Shown in pieces: positions 48,103 to 59,631 of a stretch of DNA of 64,000 bases; positions within the stretch are counted from its first letter, which is position 1, and every line of letters begins with the position of its first letter. The position numbers were made by a program, and so were the translations under genes. The DNA is from Siphlonurus alternatus. Its lineage: Eukaryota; Arthropoda; Insecta; Ephemeroptera; Siphlonuridae. Below the pieces are notes generated by a model that saw nothing but the letters and a program-made list of their open reading frames with translations, was not told where the DNA came from and ran no database searches. Where the stretch lies: NCBI GenBank assembly GCA_949825025.1, contig OX463786.1, forward strand, positions 13,177,309 to 13,241,308. Reading direction: 5' to 3'.

Positions 48103-51100
48103 TATTTTTACATTAAAAAAATCAAATGTTTGTTTTAATTAAGTTTGATTTTTTTTTTTTACGATTTTTTTTTTTTTTTTATTTTTTTTAGTTGAACTGA
48201 AGGAAACACTTCATTAAAATCATCTTATCTTATCTTATAAGACCGATTCACTAGTAATAATCATTTTCTTGTTCAGGCCCCCAAATTTAAATTCCAGGGA
48301 CCAAGCTAAAAAGTGAAGTTGTGACGTATCGGTCTGGCCACAAGCGATTTCCAGTAGCAATTTTATGGCGAGATGAGAGCAGAAGCGGCGATACCGGATG
48401 TTGGCTGTCAAATGTCAAAGCTGTCATTGAAAGAAACACAATTTTTCAACGTCTATTATTATATGAAATCATCTTTCGTCTTTTTCAATGATTGGGATAA
48501 ACTCACAACTCAATTCCTTATCTAGCAGTAAAAAATTATTTTTCTGTGATGATTAGAACAATTTATAATAAAGTGCAATTGCAAGAAAATGCATTGATGC
48601 AATTCTCAATCTCAGCTAATATGCATCGCACAAGAATGAAATTCATACTAATCGATTGGAAATTTTATCATCAGTTACGCACTATCATTAAAAATTACGA
48701 AAATTGATAATTAACAAAAGTTGAAATTTTGTATTTATTTTATTGACACCACTGACACCAGTAAGATATATGATTTCCGGTGAAGCGCGGCGACTTGGCG
48801 ACGGCTAATATCACCATCGCCACTCCAATTTTTTCCCATATTAGTACTACATTCCTAGCTGACAATAAAATAAAAATATAAAATTTTATCTTTTGTTAAT
48901 TATCAATTTTCGTCATTTTCAATGATAGTACGCAACTGATGATGTAATTTCCAACCGATTAGTGTAAATTTCATTGTTGTACTATGCATATTAAGTGAAA
49001 TAGGGAACTGCATCAATGCATTTTTTATGCACTTAAATTTACTATAAATTGTTCTAATCATCGCAGAAAAATAATTTTTGTACCACTAGATAGGGAATTG
49101 AATTGTGACTTCATCCCAATCGTTGAAAAAGACGAAAGATGATTTCTTATAGACGTTGAAAATTTGTGTTTATTTTAATGACAGCCAACATCCTGTATCG
49201 CCGCTTCTTCTCTCATCTCGCCATAAAAATGCTACTGAAATCGCGTGTGGCAAGACCATATGTCACAACTTCACTTTTTAGCTGTTGGTTCCTGCATGGA
49301 ATTCAAATTTGGGGACCTGAACAAGAAAATGTTTATTACCAGTGAATCGGTCGATCTTATTTTTGTTGATAAGATGATATTTTTCCGCTTACCAAAAGTG
49401 TTCCCTTCAGTACAGAAGATATATTATTATATACCCACACTCGGAATAAAAAAATTGTAACAAAAAATACGCTAAAAGCATAAATTTTCACGCTCTATAA
49501 ATTAAAATGCAATACAAAATATCACGTGTTGCAGTATATTACCCTGGTCATTCCCTCAAAAAATGGAGGTTTCTTGATGTACGTAGAGTTGCTGTCCCAG
49601 GGGTAGAGCTTGCCCTCGGGAGCTTTGAGAGCCTGCCAAGCCTCGGAACCTTGCGTGACGCGGCCGTACACCTCGCGGAACATCGCCGGGATGACGTGGC
49701 GAGCCTCCACTTCTTGAATCTCTGATCGCTGGGGCCAAATCTCACGCAGGAACACGGGAGTGCCGTCCGCGCGTTTACCTGAAAGGTGGTGTTGTATCAG
49801 ACACGAGAGAATCTTTATGGGGAAGGAGGAAATTACTCCCAAAATAATATTGGAATTATTATAACGTGAATTGAAATAATATAGGATTTGAAGCAAATAA
49901 ATTCCTGTATCATAAATGAAAAATGAAACATTACGTAAATTTAAAATACTACGAATTGGTGCTAAAAAATTAAAAGTAGTGTCCACTGTCCTCTATTATT
50001 TCTTAAATCATTTAATTATATTTTTTTAAAAAATAAGCCTTTCAAAATTTCTTTTTAATTTGATAAATTATATTGTATAAGAAAAAAAAAAACGATAAAA
50101 CACTATATATTATTATATTAAAAAATTAAATTGGCCGTAAATGCACGATCGTTTCATCAAAGAATTAAAATGTACATTTTAAAATTCTTTGGTTTCATGA
50201 ACCATCTGTACAGGTAACATAAGGAAAATCTAATTATTGATTATCATCTTGTGTATTTACGATCAGTTTTTAATTAACCCTATAATAGAATTAATTACCA
50301 TTACTAAGGATTACATTTTTTTTTTTTTTTTTTTTTAAATTTCGGAGCAGTATTTTATTAACACTCTTTTTCCGCTTTAAAAGTGTCTCGGTCGTCTCGA
50401 CCTCCCTCTTTCATTTAATTCTTCCAAATCAATTAAAAATTCGTTTGATTAATATCAATATAACCCACCACCACTTAATCATAAACTGCACCTTGGCCTG
50501 ACAAACTTTTTATTATAACATATCTTATTTTGTTTTTTCGGGCATCCAAAAGTTTACATTTTAATTTTACCGGGAATTTTGGTGTTACACATCTTAAGGT
50601 ATAACCTGAGAATTTGTCTGTCAAGGTCAAGAGGCGTGGCTATAGTGGCAACACTGTTTGCATTGGAATGCGCATAAATTTTTAGGAGGGGGTGGTGACA
50701 ACAGTCCTTGAGAACGTTGCCACATTTCTCATCACATATAGGAAACGATCATCGCCACGGTTCAAAATATATGAAAACAATTCAGAAAAATAGTCTAAAA
50801 AATTAGGTTTTAGTAAAAAAAAAAGTAAGAGAATCTGTTGTATAGTTTTTTTGCAATGCTAATTAACAAATTTAACATTGGAAGGATACAAAATTCTCAT
50901 TTAAATAAATTAATTATAATTAAACCAACGGTTAAAAAATTCCGAAAAAATTCAGAGCTAATTTGACGATTGTTGTAAGTCCACCAAATTAATTTGAAGA
51001 AAATCTGTTGTAGCGAATTTTTCATCCAAATTTCTCAGGTTAAGCCTTAATGGGGACAATAAATTAAAGCGCCACCGACTCACGAGAAGTGGTTTGACTC

Positions 51101-54100
51101 ACCGAGAGGTTCGGTCTCAAAGTCGATGTCGACACGTCCGGCGATGGCGTAGGCGATGACAAGGAGAGGAGAGGCGAGGTAGTTTGCGCGCGTGTTGGGG
51201 TGGATGCGGCCTTCGAAGTTACGGTTACCGGACAGCACGCCGCAGCACACCAGATCGTTCTGTCACGAAGAGACAAAGATATTGCGTCAATGTGTGTATA
51301 TTAATGTGTAGGAAAAATATATTTTAGATGGAAAATTGAGACAAAATTTCCTGATCTCAAATTAATTTTAGTACAGAAAAAAAAATACCAAAATTGTTAT
51401 TTATTCAACTCTGTAGATTAGCATATATTTTTTAATTATATTCTATATTATTTTAAATGGGGATTGGGGACTGCTGTGAATCTGAGTTCCAGGTCAAATC
51501 AATTTATTTTTCAAATGAATATTTTCAGTTTACCATCGGCGGATTCAGAAAAAAAAAAATATTGAACAATCATGGCCGTGATCGTAATCTTTACCATCTC
51601 ACCTTTTCGATGGCTTCTGCTACTTGGTCTGCAAGCGGTCCTGAGTTACCGATACACGTCATACAACCGTAGCCCACGTTGTTGAAGCCCAGTTGTTCGA
51701 GGAACGGCAGTACGCCACTCTCCTGTCGAGATACGTGGGGTGTTAGTTACATGTATTAGTTAGATACACGTGGGGTTTGATACCACTGTATTACATGTAT
51801 GTACGTGTCTATTATAGTACTGGAGATATAACACGTCAACATATTATCACGTCCTCCGTAATACTACCCTATAATAACAATATACACGTGGGGCTAGTTA
51901 GCATGAACGTGGGGTGTAATAAGAGATTGATTCATGAAGTACATGGATACATGAGTATTATAAAACTACGGGTCAAAAAGTACGTCAACAACATACAAGC
52001 CGCTCTATTTTGTGATAGGAGAACAAAGAATACAAAGATGAACAGTCATAGTATGTTACCGGATTGCAGAATGAATAAGAGTATAGAAATCTAAAATAAA
52101 ACAATAGACCATTTACAAAACTATGTTTTAGCAAAACATGAACAAACTCGCACACAGTTGTTTGTTATGTGTATTTTTTTTTTTTTTTTATTACATTGGA
52201 CCATATGGGAAATTTACGATTCTCACATACAGATTTCAGTACCTTACATACATATGTATTATATAATTTTAAAAATAAATATATCACCGGAATCTGCAGA
52301 TCTTGGCCATTTAAAATATTGAAAATTGCATCAGAAGATGGTTTCTTTATTTCAATATAGTAAATTTAGTATGATACCAAATCAGCCAATTGCATGTGGT
52401 AAGATCGCGCGGTAAGATATTATATATACGTAACCAAGAAAGCTGTGGCAAGCTCCAGATTGTTTATTATTGCAACAGTTTGCCTACTAGTAGTTAAGTA
52501 TATCTTACCCCATGCAATTGCATGGCTGATTTAGTATCATACTAAATTTACTATATTGAAATAGAGAAACCGTCTTCCGATGCAATTCTCAATATTATAA
52601 ATAACTAAGAACTGCAGATTCCGGTGATATATTTATTTTTAAAATTATACTTTTGTAACGTATTGAAATCTGTGTGTGAAAATCGTGAATTTCCCATAAG
52701 GTCCAATGTATACAAAAAAATATATACACATAATCAACAACCAACAATACACTGGGTGGACTAGTTTGTTTACGTTTTACTATTATAACATAGTTTTGCA
52801 AGTGGTATATACAAAGTATTTAATTTTTATTTACTGCAATTCAAAATGAAAGGCCGGCTTTCAATAGTTTTATTACAACAACTATCATTGCATTGCAACA
52901 TTGGTAATCATGCAGGTCATGCATCTTCAATTCTTCATGCAAGAGTGGCAAAAAAATAATAAATAAATTGAAAAAAAATAAGCACTTCGCAATTCTCGTC
53001 CGGAATAATGAGAGTTATTTGCTATTTCAGGTAAGTTCAATTATATAAGCTGTAAATTGGTATAAAAAATAAAGCTCAATGTTTGCGCTCATTTGAAATA
53101 TCAGATAACTCGATCATTATTGCAATGAGACCATGGTAGTCATTATTCCGGACGAGGGACGAATTTCGTCCATTATTCCTACCTGCAAGTAGTAAGAGAC
53201 GACCCCCGAGCCCGGAGAGAGCGACGTTTTGATGTAAGGAGCCACCGTGAGCCCGGCTTCCACCGCCCTGCGAGCCAGCAGACCTGCAACACGGGGAAAA
53301 AGTACGCTGAGCATAAAGGACGCAAACTGAATGCAACTTTTTGTTATTATTTTTATTGGATTTTTAGATAGAGGACCTCGAGTTGTGTTTTTGAACTTTA
53401 AAAATATGCTGCAAAACGTTGTGACTTCATTGACAAGTAAATATTTAACATAAAAGCAAAGAGAAAGATCATGTTAATTGTCCATATTTTATGTTGATGC
53501 ATATAACGATTATAACGTCATATCGTCTTTATACCATTAATAATTGTAGGGGTTCAAAGAAATATTGAAAAAATTGGCAATACATAACTCCAGGCGCGGA
53601 TTCAGAAAAAAAAAAAAATCGGGGGGGGGGGGGGGAGGGCTGCCTCCATAAGGCCAATGTTAAAAAAAATTGGAGTGGGGGAAATGCCTATATTGCCCAT
53701 GTTAAATCTAAAATTTGGAGGGGGGGCTGTGGTCCCCCAGCCCCCCTCCCCCCCCCCCTCCCGGATCTGCGCCTGCATAACTCGAACTATGTACTATATA
53801 ATATAATAAAAAGAAAAATTTAACATGGGAGTTTCATTTCTCCATGTTAAAGTAGTCAACTTTAAAAATTTATAACTCAAAAACTAGATCGTATTTGTAT
53901 ACCTGATATTTTAGGTACTGATAGGGGGTTTAGAGGAGAACATTTTAAATTTTTTTCAGAATTTTTGTGAGAGGGATTTTTTTTAACATTGGTGGCGTTA
54001 CCTTACCCTTAAATTTAATTAAATCTGGAGATTTTAATGACCGAACAAAAGTACCACATATTATAAAATAATATGATTATTTTATCGCGCAGCAGATTTG

Positions 54101-54771
54101 AGCCCATAGCTGGGCTGGCACGTGCGGCCAGAACAGAACGCAGCAAAACTTTTGTTTCTCTTTCCTCCCCCATCGTAACTTCTGAAATTGCCTCGCCCAA
54201 CTCGACCATGCCTGTCGGCGCCTGTTGCATCTTGCTGTTCCTGCTGTCCAAGTTAGAGGGCAAAAATATTTGATCTTGATTTTATGTAGAATAGAATATA
54301 TATAATATATAATAAATTTATTCTTTGACATAATACATATTATGTGAAGAATATTTATTATAATATATCTTTGCACAAGAGAACAACGGATGAACTATAT
54401 TATATAATATACATGAATTACACGATATAATTTTTATAACTATTGCATACAATTTTTCCTTATAAGAAAACGTGGACTCTATTTGTTTGTATGGAGATGA
54501 AATTTTCTTGAAATGAAAAATTGTAAGCAAAATTGTATCGTGTAAAGCCTGTATTAAAATCCAAATGTATGCATCGACTAGCTATTACATGCTCGTGTAA
54601 TAAGAAGTTACCTGCGCCCAACATGACTGACGGGTTACTGGTGTTGGTACAGGAGGTGATGGCTGCGATCACCACCGACCCGTGCTGCAGCGAGAAGTTC
54701 TGTCCTTCGAACTCGAAGGGTGCAGAGGTAGACAGCTTGTCCGGACCAAGCCCGAAACCCTTGAAGCCCAC
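41824..54771 (-). CDS. ACO1: Cytosolic aconitase / IRP1, 3' part (493 C-terminal residues)
   Basis: Ten exons (minus): 54771-54612, 53283-53183, 51722-51603, 51259-51103, 49778-49543, 47369-47233, 46515-46368, 44890-44768, 42762-42577, 41937-41824. All phases match and end at TGA. The enzyme isomerises citrate to isocitrate with a 4Fe-4S cluster; without the cluster, family members bind iron-responsive elements in mRNA. All three cluster cysteines are present: one in [10 protein letters not shown] and two in [13 protein letters not shown] (human C437, C503, C506). The substrate/RNA-contact arginines in [30 protein letters not shown] and [13 protein letters not shown] are also kept. [13 protein letters not shown] and the C-terminal [15 protein letters not shown] are typical of the cytosolic ACO1/IRP1 branch rather than mitochondrial ACO2. 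The piece corresponds to about human residue 394 onward. The N-terminal exons are not within 54772-64000, so that intron exceeds 9.2 kb. Confidence 0.95.
42238..42465 (+). repeat. Dispersed repeat family T, copy 2
   Basis: Reverse complement of 16548-16787: ATGCATGTTAGAAAATTTAAA, TCATTTAGGGGTCT, AGCTGGCTTGAAGCCTC. In an ACO1 intron. Confidence 0.6.
42955..43383. mobile_element. TTAA MITE family B, copy 2
   Basis: TTAAAGGGGTACC ... GGTACCCCTTTAA, arms palindromic around a GC-rich centre (TACGACGAGAATTTCCCGC). In the ACO1 intron after exon 42577-42762. Confidence 0.85.
44064..44642. mobile_element. TTAA-flanked element with AAAGTAGAGT ends
   Basis: TTAAAGTAGAGTGAGCG ... CGCTGACTCTACTTTAA. It contains a 74-codon open frame (44074-44298, [12 protein letters not shown]...) that I do not recognise, which may be a remnant of a transposase or chance. 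Confidence 0.6.
45227..45654. mobile_element. TTAA MITE family B, copy 3
   Basis: Same ends and centre as 42955-43383. TTAA on both sides. Confidence 0.85.
45694..46166 (+). mobile_element. TTAA MITE family A, copy 3
   Basis: Nearly identical to 590-1057. Lies in an ACO1 intron, 40 bp after a family B MITE. Confidence 0.8.
46732..46928. mobile_element. Hairpin MITE family M, degenerate copy
   Basis: ATCGTCCCTCGTCCAGAATAC at the left; the right arm is diverged. In an ACO1 intron. Confidence 0.55.
48051..48103 (+). repeat. (ATT)n microsatellite
   Basis: About 17 ATT units in an ACO1 intron, followed by T-rich DNA to 48190. Confidence 0.95.
48235..49362. mobile_element. 1.1-kb foldback in ACO1 intron
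   Basis: ATAAGACCGATTCACT ... AGTGAATCGGTCGATCTTAT. Arms pair over about 500 bp each (AAAGTGAAGTTGTGACGTAT, ATGGCGAGATGAGAGCAGAAG and complements). Core near 48780-48850. No coding region. Confidence 0.8.
50594..51050 (-). mobile_element. TTAA MITE family A, copy 4 (inverted)
   Basis: Reverse-oriented copy closest to 29326-29783. Ends 52 bp from the ACO1 exon at 51103-51259, on that exon's donor side. Confidence 0.8.
52115..52801. mobile_element. 0.7-kb foldback in ACO1 intron
   Basis: ACAAAACTATGTTTTAGCAA ... ATAACATAGTTTTGCA; inner ATATATCACCGGAATCTGCAG and complement, and a near-perfect centre with CCAATTGCATGTGGTAAGAT. Confidence 0.75.
52990..53167. mobile_element. Hairpin MITE family M, copy at ACO1 splice donor
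   Basis: CTCGTCCGGAATAATGAG ... CATTATTCCGGACGAGGGACG. Its right end is about 15 bp from the donor of ACO1 exon 53283-53183. Fragments of the family also occur at 20190-20220 and 44697-44730. Confidence 0.75.
53591..53775. mobile_element. GCGGATCC-ended MITE, copy 2
   Basis: CCAGGCGCGGATTCAG ... CCGGATCTGCGCCTG, G-run and C-run arms, AATGCCTATATTGCCCATG inside. Confidence 0.65.
53818..54012. mobile_element. TTAA MITE family D, half copy
   Basis: Only the right half (from AACATGGGAGTTTCATTTC to TTACCCTTAA) survives, directly after a GCGGATCC MITE. Confidence 0.75.
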
Positions 54772-54808
54772 CTGTCGAACAAAAAGAAGGATAACGATGT
54801 TCAGTCAT

Positions 54809-54844
<36 letters not shown>

Positions 54845-54848
<4 letters not shown>

Positions 54849-55020
54849 GGTTACACGGTACACCCCTATGAGCTTGGAGCTCGAGTCGGGGTAATGGGTA
54901 AGGATAAGGGAGGGAAAGGATGGTAGCCACGGCCTGTTACGAGTGTTACGCGTCCCAGCATTCGCTGAGGTGAGACTGAGGGAACCGTGGAAAACCTCAG
55001 TCAGGACGGACACCTCTACT
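54845..55020 (-). repeat. SINE tail-like segment
   Basis: On the minus strand: CCGTCCTGACTGAGGTTTTC, CACGGTTCCCTCAG and GCGAATGCTGGGACGCG. This block resembles insect SINE tails. GC-rich compared with its flanks. Confidence 0.5.
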
Positions 55021-55072
55021 TTTTATCAATGGACCACTTTTTTTTATTATTTAGTTTATAGTTTGCTATATA

Positions 55073-55145
55073 GTGGTTAGTGCCCCCTGATGGTATTTGT
55101 CCGAGAGGTTCCCGGTTCAAATCCCGAACACGGCAGACTTTTCGT
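55073..55145 (+). repeat. tRNA-like SINE head
   Basis: TAGTGGTTAGTGCC (A-box-like) and CCCGGTTCAAATCCCG (B-box) spaced as in a tRNA, but no full acceptor stem can be folded, so a SINE head rather than a tRNA gene. Confidence 0.5.
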
Positions 55146-55978
55146 GACAACAGTATTACAGTAATTAAAATATCTTGCAAAAGTGCATTTTTTTTTTATA
55201 ACAGGATGAGAAACATTAAAACTAATGATGGGAAAAACATAGTTGATTTAATAATATTATTTATTGATCCAGAAAGTTTACGAGTATGTGATAAATACAA
55301 TAAATAATAAAAAATTTAATATCTGCAACTCTGCATGTTTATTTTTATTATGGATGCAGATTTGAATGAAAATAAAGTAATAAAAAAAGCATAAAAATAT
55401 ATTTTATTTTATTAGCATGAATCACTGATGAATGTGTCGATTGTATATAAAATAATTAAATAATAACATAATTATAGTACTATGATAAATAAAATGATGA
55501 CTACAGTATACATTGAAAATATAAAATCTAAAATAATAAAATAAAGTTTTTAAAATTATTACTAACTTCCTATCAAAACAGTCAGCATTTTTTTGTTTCT
55601 TCGTGAATTATTTATTTAATTTATTATAATAATCTTCGATAACCGCAATATTTTTTCTAACGAAAAAAACAAAAATAATATCAACATAATAAAAAATAGT
55701 TTTATCAAAAAAATTATCAGCTTATCACGAATTTAACATCTAGTAAAATAGATGTTTAAAATGATATGCAGCAGATCTTACTGATCTTGACTCTATATAA
55801 ATAACAAATTATAACACATTATATTAATTATGCAGAAATATGACTTGAATAGTATCAGATCTATTTTAATAATTTAAACACTTCTCTAGCTGTTCTTCAA
55901 ACATTCTGCAATCACATCAAACCAAACCTTTTTAGGTCAATAAAGACTTATCTATATATAATATTATATACCACACAG

Positions 55979-56720
55979 AATCGCGGAAAAAAAACCCTCG
56001 GAAAAAAAACCCTTGTATTAAAAAACCCTTGAAAAAAAACCCTAGGAAAAAAAACCCTCGGGGATAAAAAACCCACGGAAAAAAAACCCTTCGCTGAAGG
56101 AGCAGCCCCAAGGAGCATTCGTGGCGTAGTAGCGCGGTAGCGAGGTTTCACGGTGTGGGGAGCTCATCAAAATGTAGAAGTCTACGCGGCGATATGTTGT
56201 GGAAGTTATAACTATTATCTGTATAGTAAATCCAACTGTGTTTTTAGTTAAAAATTATTTTAAAAACATATTTTTTCTAACTTCGAATATTATATATTGG
56301 ATATAAAATAATTAAAATAAAAAAGTAATAAAGCAAAAAATGTCGTCGTCCTACTCGTATTATTATTATATAACATATAGACATAAAATGAACATTTGAA
56401 AATTATAATATCTAATAGGTTAAGTGCGATTCAATAATTATTATTAACATGACTAATGAGACTAATCAGATATATGATATCTTATGTAATATATATTATT
56501 GGAACATATATAATGATAATCTGTCAAAATCGGAAAAAAAACGTGAAACCTCGCGATACCACGCTATATACTACGCCACGAATGCTCCTTGGGGCTGCTC
56601 CTTCAGCGAAGGGTTTTTTTTCCGTGTTTTTTTTATCCCCGAGGGTTTTTTTTCCTAGGTTTTTTTTTCAAGGGTTTTTTAATACAAGGGTTTTTTTTTT
56701 CGAGGTTTTTTTTTCCGCTT
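55979..56720. mobile_element. 0.74-kb foldback with A8CCCT-rich arms
   Basis: The left arm (55979-56150) has GCGGAAAAAAAACCCTCGG and variants repeated about every 18-22 bp, then GAAGGAGCAGCCCCAAGGAGC; the right arm (56555-56720) is the complement. The loop is AT-rich. Frames such as PRVFFPRVFF come from the repeats. Confidence 0.75.
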
Positions 56721-57339
56721 ACCACCACACATTCTGCAGCTGCAGATTTTTTTTTTTTTTTTTTTTACATAACTTATAACATTATATAAATAATAATAAT
56801 TATATTGATTCCATTCGAACTTCAATAACAAAAAAAAAATATTGTTTTTATGAGTTTATGACAGTAATAAAGTACCACCTGCAAGTTGTTTTCGTTATAA
56901 CAACAATGAACAAAGACAATGTTTGTCCGAAAGCTGCAAGCTAGCAAAACAGGATGACCGGTAGAGACATGAATAATGTTATACAAGAAAGCTACAGTTC
57001 AACAAATAATAAGCACTGGAAGTGAGGGATTACGGTTACGGTGAAAAAAAAAAAAAAAAAATCAACAGAGATCTTTGGATTTTGACATATCTGCAAATTC
57101 TTAGATTTATAAGATCGAAGTTTAGATAAAAAAATTTCACTTCCGGTGGTAATTTTACATTTTTTTTTTTTTTTTTTTGCACTGATCGAGAGTACAAGAA
57201 TGAACCTGCCGCCGATGCGGTCAGCAAAAAGGGAAGCTGGCTGCGGACGCATCCCTACGCCGCCGCGACTGCTGCCGTTCGTTGGCAAGTCGGCTGTCAA
57301 AAGAATGATGTTCCAAAGTTCCAAGAATTTACTGTCTTA

Positions 57340-57545
57340 GGCCGGTCGCAGACAGGATCGTATGATTTCGCTATTTCTACGATCGTAAGCTTACGATCGT
57401 ATGTTTCTCATTTAGAACCGGTTCTAAAATTTCTTATCATACGACAGCATAATGATACGAAGCTGTGTGCGCGCGCCCAGCTGATGGCATAGTTATTTTT
57501 TTTATCATACGCTGCGAAATCATGCGATTCTGTCTGCGACCGGCC
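57340..57545. mobile_element. PIF/Harbinger-like MITE (TTA duplication)
   Basis: GGCCGGTCGCAGACAGGAT ... complement, flanked by TTA at 57337-57339 and 57546-57548. Subterminal CGATCGTA-type palindromes. Confidence 0.75.
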
Positions 57546-58159
57546 TTATTCTTTACGGTTTAGGGACAACAGATAAAAAGTAAAAAACGCAACATAAAAA
57601 TACTCTCTTTGCAACGATCAAATAATAAAAAATATATCCTCATTATATAGATAAATTTTGCCGCATTTATAAAAATAATGATTGTTTTGTGTCGTCATGG
57701 ATCTTATAGATTCCGCTTCCTTCTCTTCATTGAGCCGTTATCGCCTCGAGTATCAACTAATGGTATAATTACATTAATTACCGTTAATTATTTACGATAA
57801 ATACAAATAGTACCGAATTACAAAAATAAATAACACAAAGTAAGTAAGTACAGTACTATATTTTAAGCATTTCTACATCGCAGTAATTATCAATTAAGTT
57901 GTCAATCTCAGCAGGAGTCAATGCTATCTTATCGTTATCATCATGTTAAATTTTTATTTTTTTTTTTTTAAATGAGACCATCGCTACATTAAAAGAGACT
58001 GCACAAAAGACGGTACCAGCAACAAAGAGCAGTCATTAAGAAGGGGTGTGGAAAAGCCCATTTAGATAAATTTAAAATAATTTTATTATTGAGCTTCTTT
58101 AATTTGGTTTTATTTTATTATAGATATTATACTACAGTATAGTTAAAAAAAATTACATT

Positions 58160-58272
58160 CACTACGTTTACATGACGGTGTTTAATGCATATCCGTTGAC
58201 GACGCCTCATAAGAATAACATTATCCGTCGTCAACGGATCCGTAAATTAAACACTGTCATGTAAACGTAGTG
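58160..58272. mobile_element. 113-bp hairpin MITE
   Basis: CACTACGTTTACATGAC ... complement, inner TCCGTTGACGACG. ATT precedes and follows the element. Confidence 0.7.
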
Positions 58273-58799
58273 ATTGATCATACAAAAATTTGTACAAAAA
58301 AAAAAAAATGTAATATAAAACTTCATCATATTACTTTTTGCGCTACAATATATTATTAATATTATTAAATTTCACACTCTATACTGTAATTATTAATTAC
58401 GAAAAAAATTAAAAGTTCATCATTTTAGTAAAAATTACTAAAATTCTAAAAATATATATTATAATATTGCAATTTCGATCAACTTTGAAAATAATAAAGT
58501 TTAGTACATTAGCAAGTTCATATATGATGATGTAATGACGTAGTTTTTATATAAAAAAAAATCATAGCTCGAATAACTATAACTCATGCTGCTTTTATTG
58601 TTTGTACTACTCTAATTAATAATTTCAGCGTTATCATTTTTAATAGTTAAAATTTTATTATCATATCAATCACGCATGCATTATTATATAATACATCATT
58701 ATTAATAATTATGGAGATATTATTAAGTCAAGTTAAGCCCACCCAGGAGTAAATCAATGCCGTTTTTCATTGGTGACTTTCCATGGCTTTGCATGGACC

Positions 58800-58890
58800 A
58801 TTGCACTTCCGGTTAATTGACAAAACGCTTAAGCGTCCATCCTGATTTAAGTTTACACATTTCCCTCAGTCAGAGGTAATCTCAGGGTGG
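58800..58890 (+). repeat. SINE tail-like segment, copy 3
   Basis: GTCCATCCTGATTTAAG then ACATTTCCCTCAGTCAGAGG, diverged from the blocks at 33211 and 54940. Confidence 0.4.
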
Positions 58891-59631
58891 CAGTGTGCAT
58901 TTTTCGTGTATTCGCTCATTGTAATATTATTATATATTTATTATTCGGATTTTGCCTGCCTTTTAGTTCCCAAACAAACAAAGACTTTCACAGAATCGGT
59001 AGAGTTCAACGAAATACAACAAGGGGGGCGGGGGGAGGCAAGGGTGTAGACACCGCTCTAATCACCTGTCAACTAAGGTGACTGACTTTACTTGTCTAAT
59101 TGCCTGTATGACATTCCTCCTGCGCCTATCCTTTCAATTTCTCAGAAATATAACCCTTCATCACAAAATGCTAAGAAATAAGAGGTAGGATATTAAATAT
59201 CAGTATATTTTTTTTTTAGAGAAAAATTCGAAAAAGTCAGGGGGGGACAAAAAATTGTTACCATTCTTGCATGCAGTTGATGCAGTAACTCATATATAGC
59301 ATATAGAATTATATAGAGAATTACAAGTAAAATATTATCGATGAATCTCAGTTACTGCTGGAGTAAAAGAATATTTCCCTGCAAACGAATCCAATGAAAT
59401 ATTTTTTAAAAAATTGAGAATATGATATTCTAAAACTTGATCGCTTATGGTTTAAACAAATTCAGTCTTGCAGTTTTCTCATTTCCGGTTTTCGTCCATA
59501 AGGCCAATGTTAAACTTCTACCTCAGTTTTCACAAAACTGATAAGACAGATTCGCTTCAAAATTTTTATGTCAACATTGATGGTGAGTTCTTAATTAGTC
59601 CCCTGCAAGTCTTGTTGCATTCAAGCGCTAC

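Noticed and set aside
49548..49745. Alternative-frame ORFs over an ACO1 exon
   Set aside because: Shadows of the aconitase exon 49778-49543.
51777..52094. 105-codon + strand ORF in ACO1 intron
   Set aside because: No recognisable motif and AT-rich codon use; likely chance.
55073..55145. tRNA gene
   Set aside because: A- and B-box-like sequences are present but I cannot fold acceptor and anticodon stems; a SINE head is more likely.
55948..56789. Phe/Pro-rich ORFs (PRVFFPRVFF)
   Set aside because: Translation of A8CCCT repeats in foldback arms.
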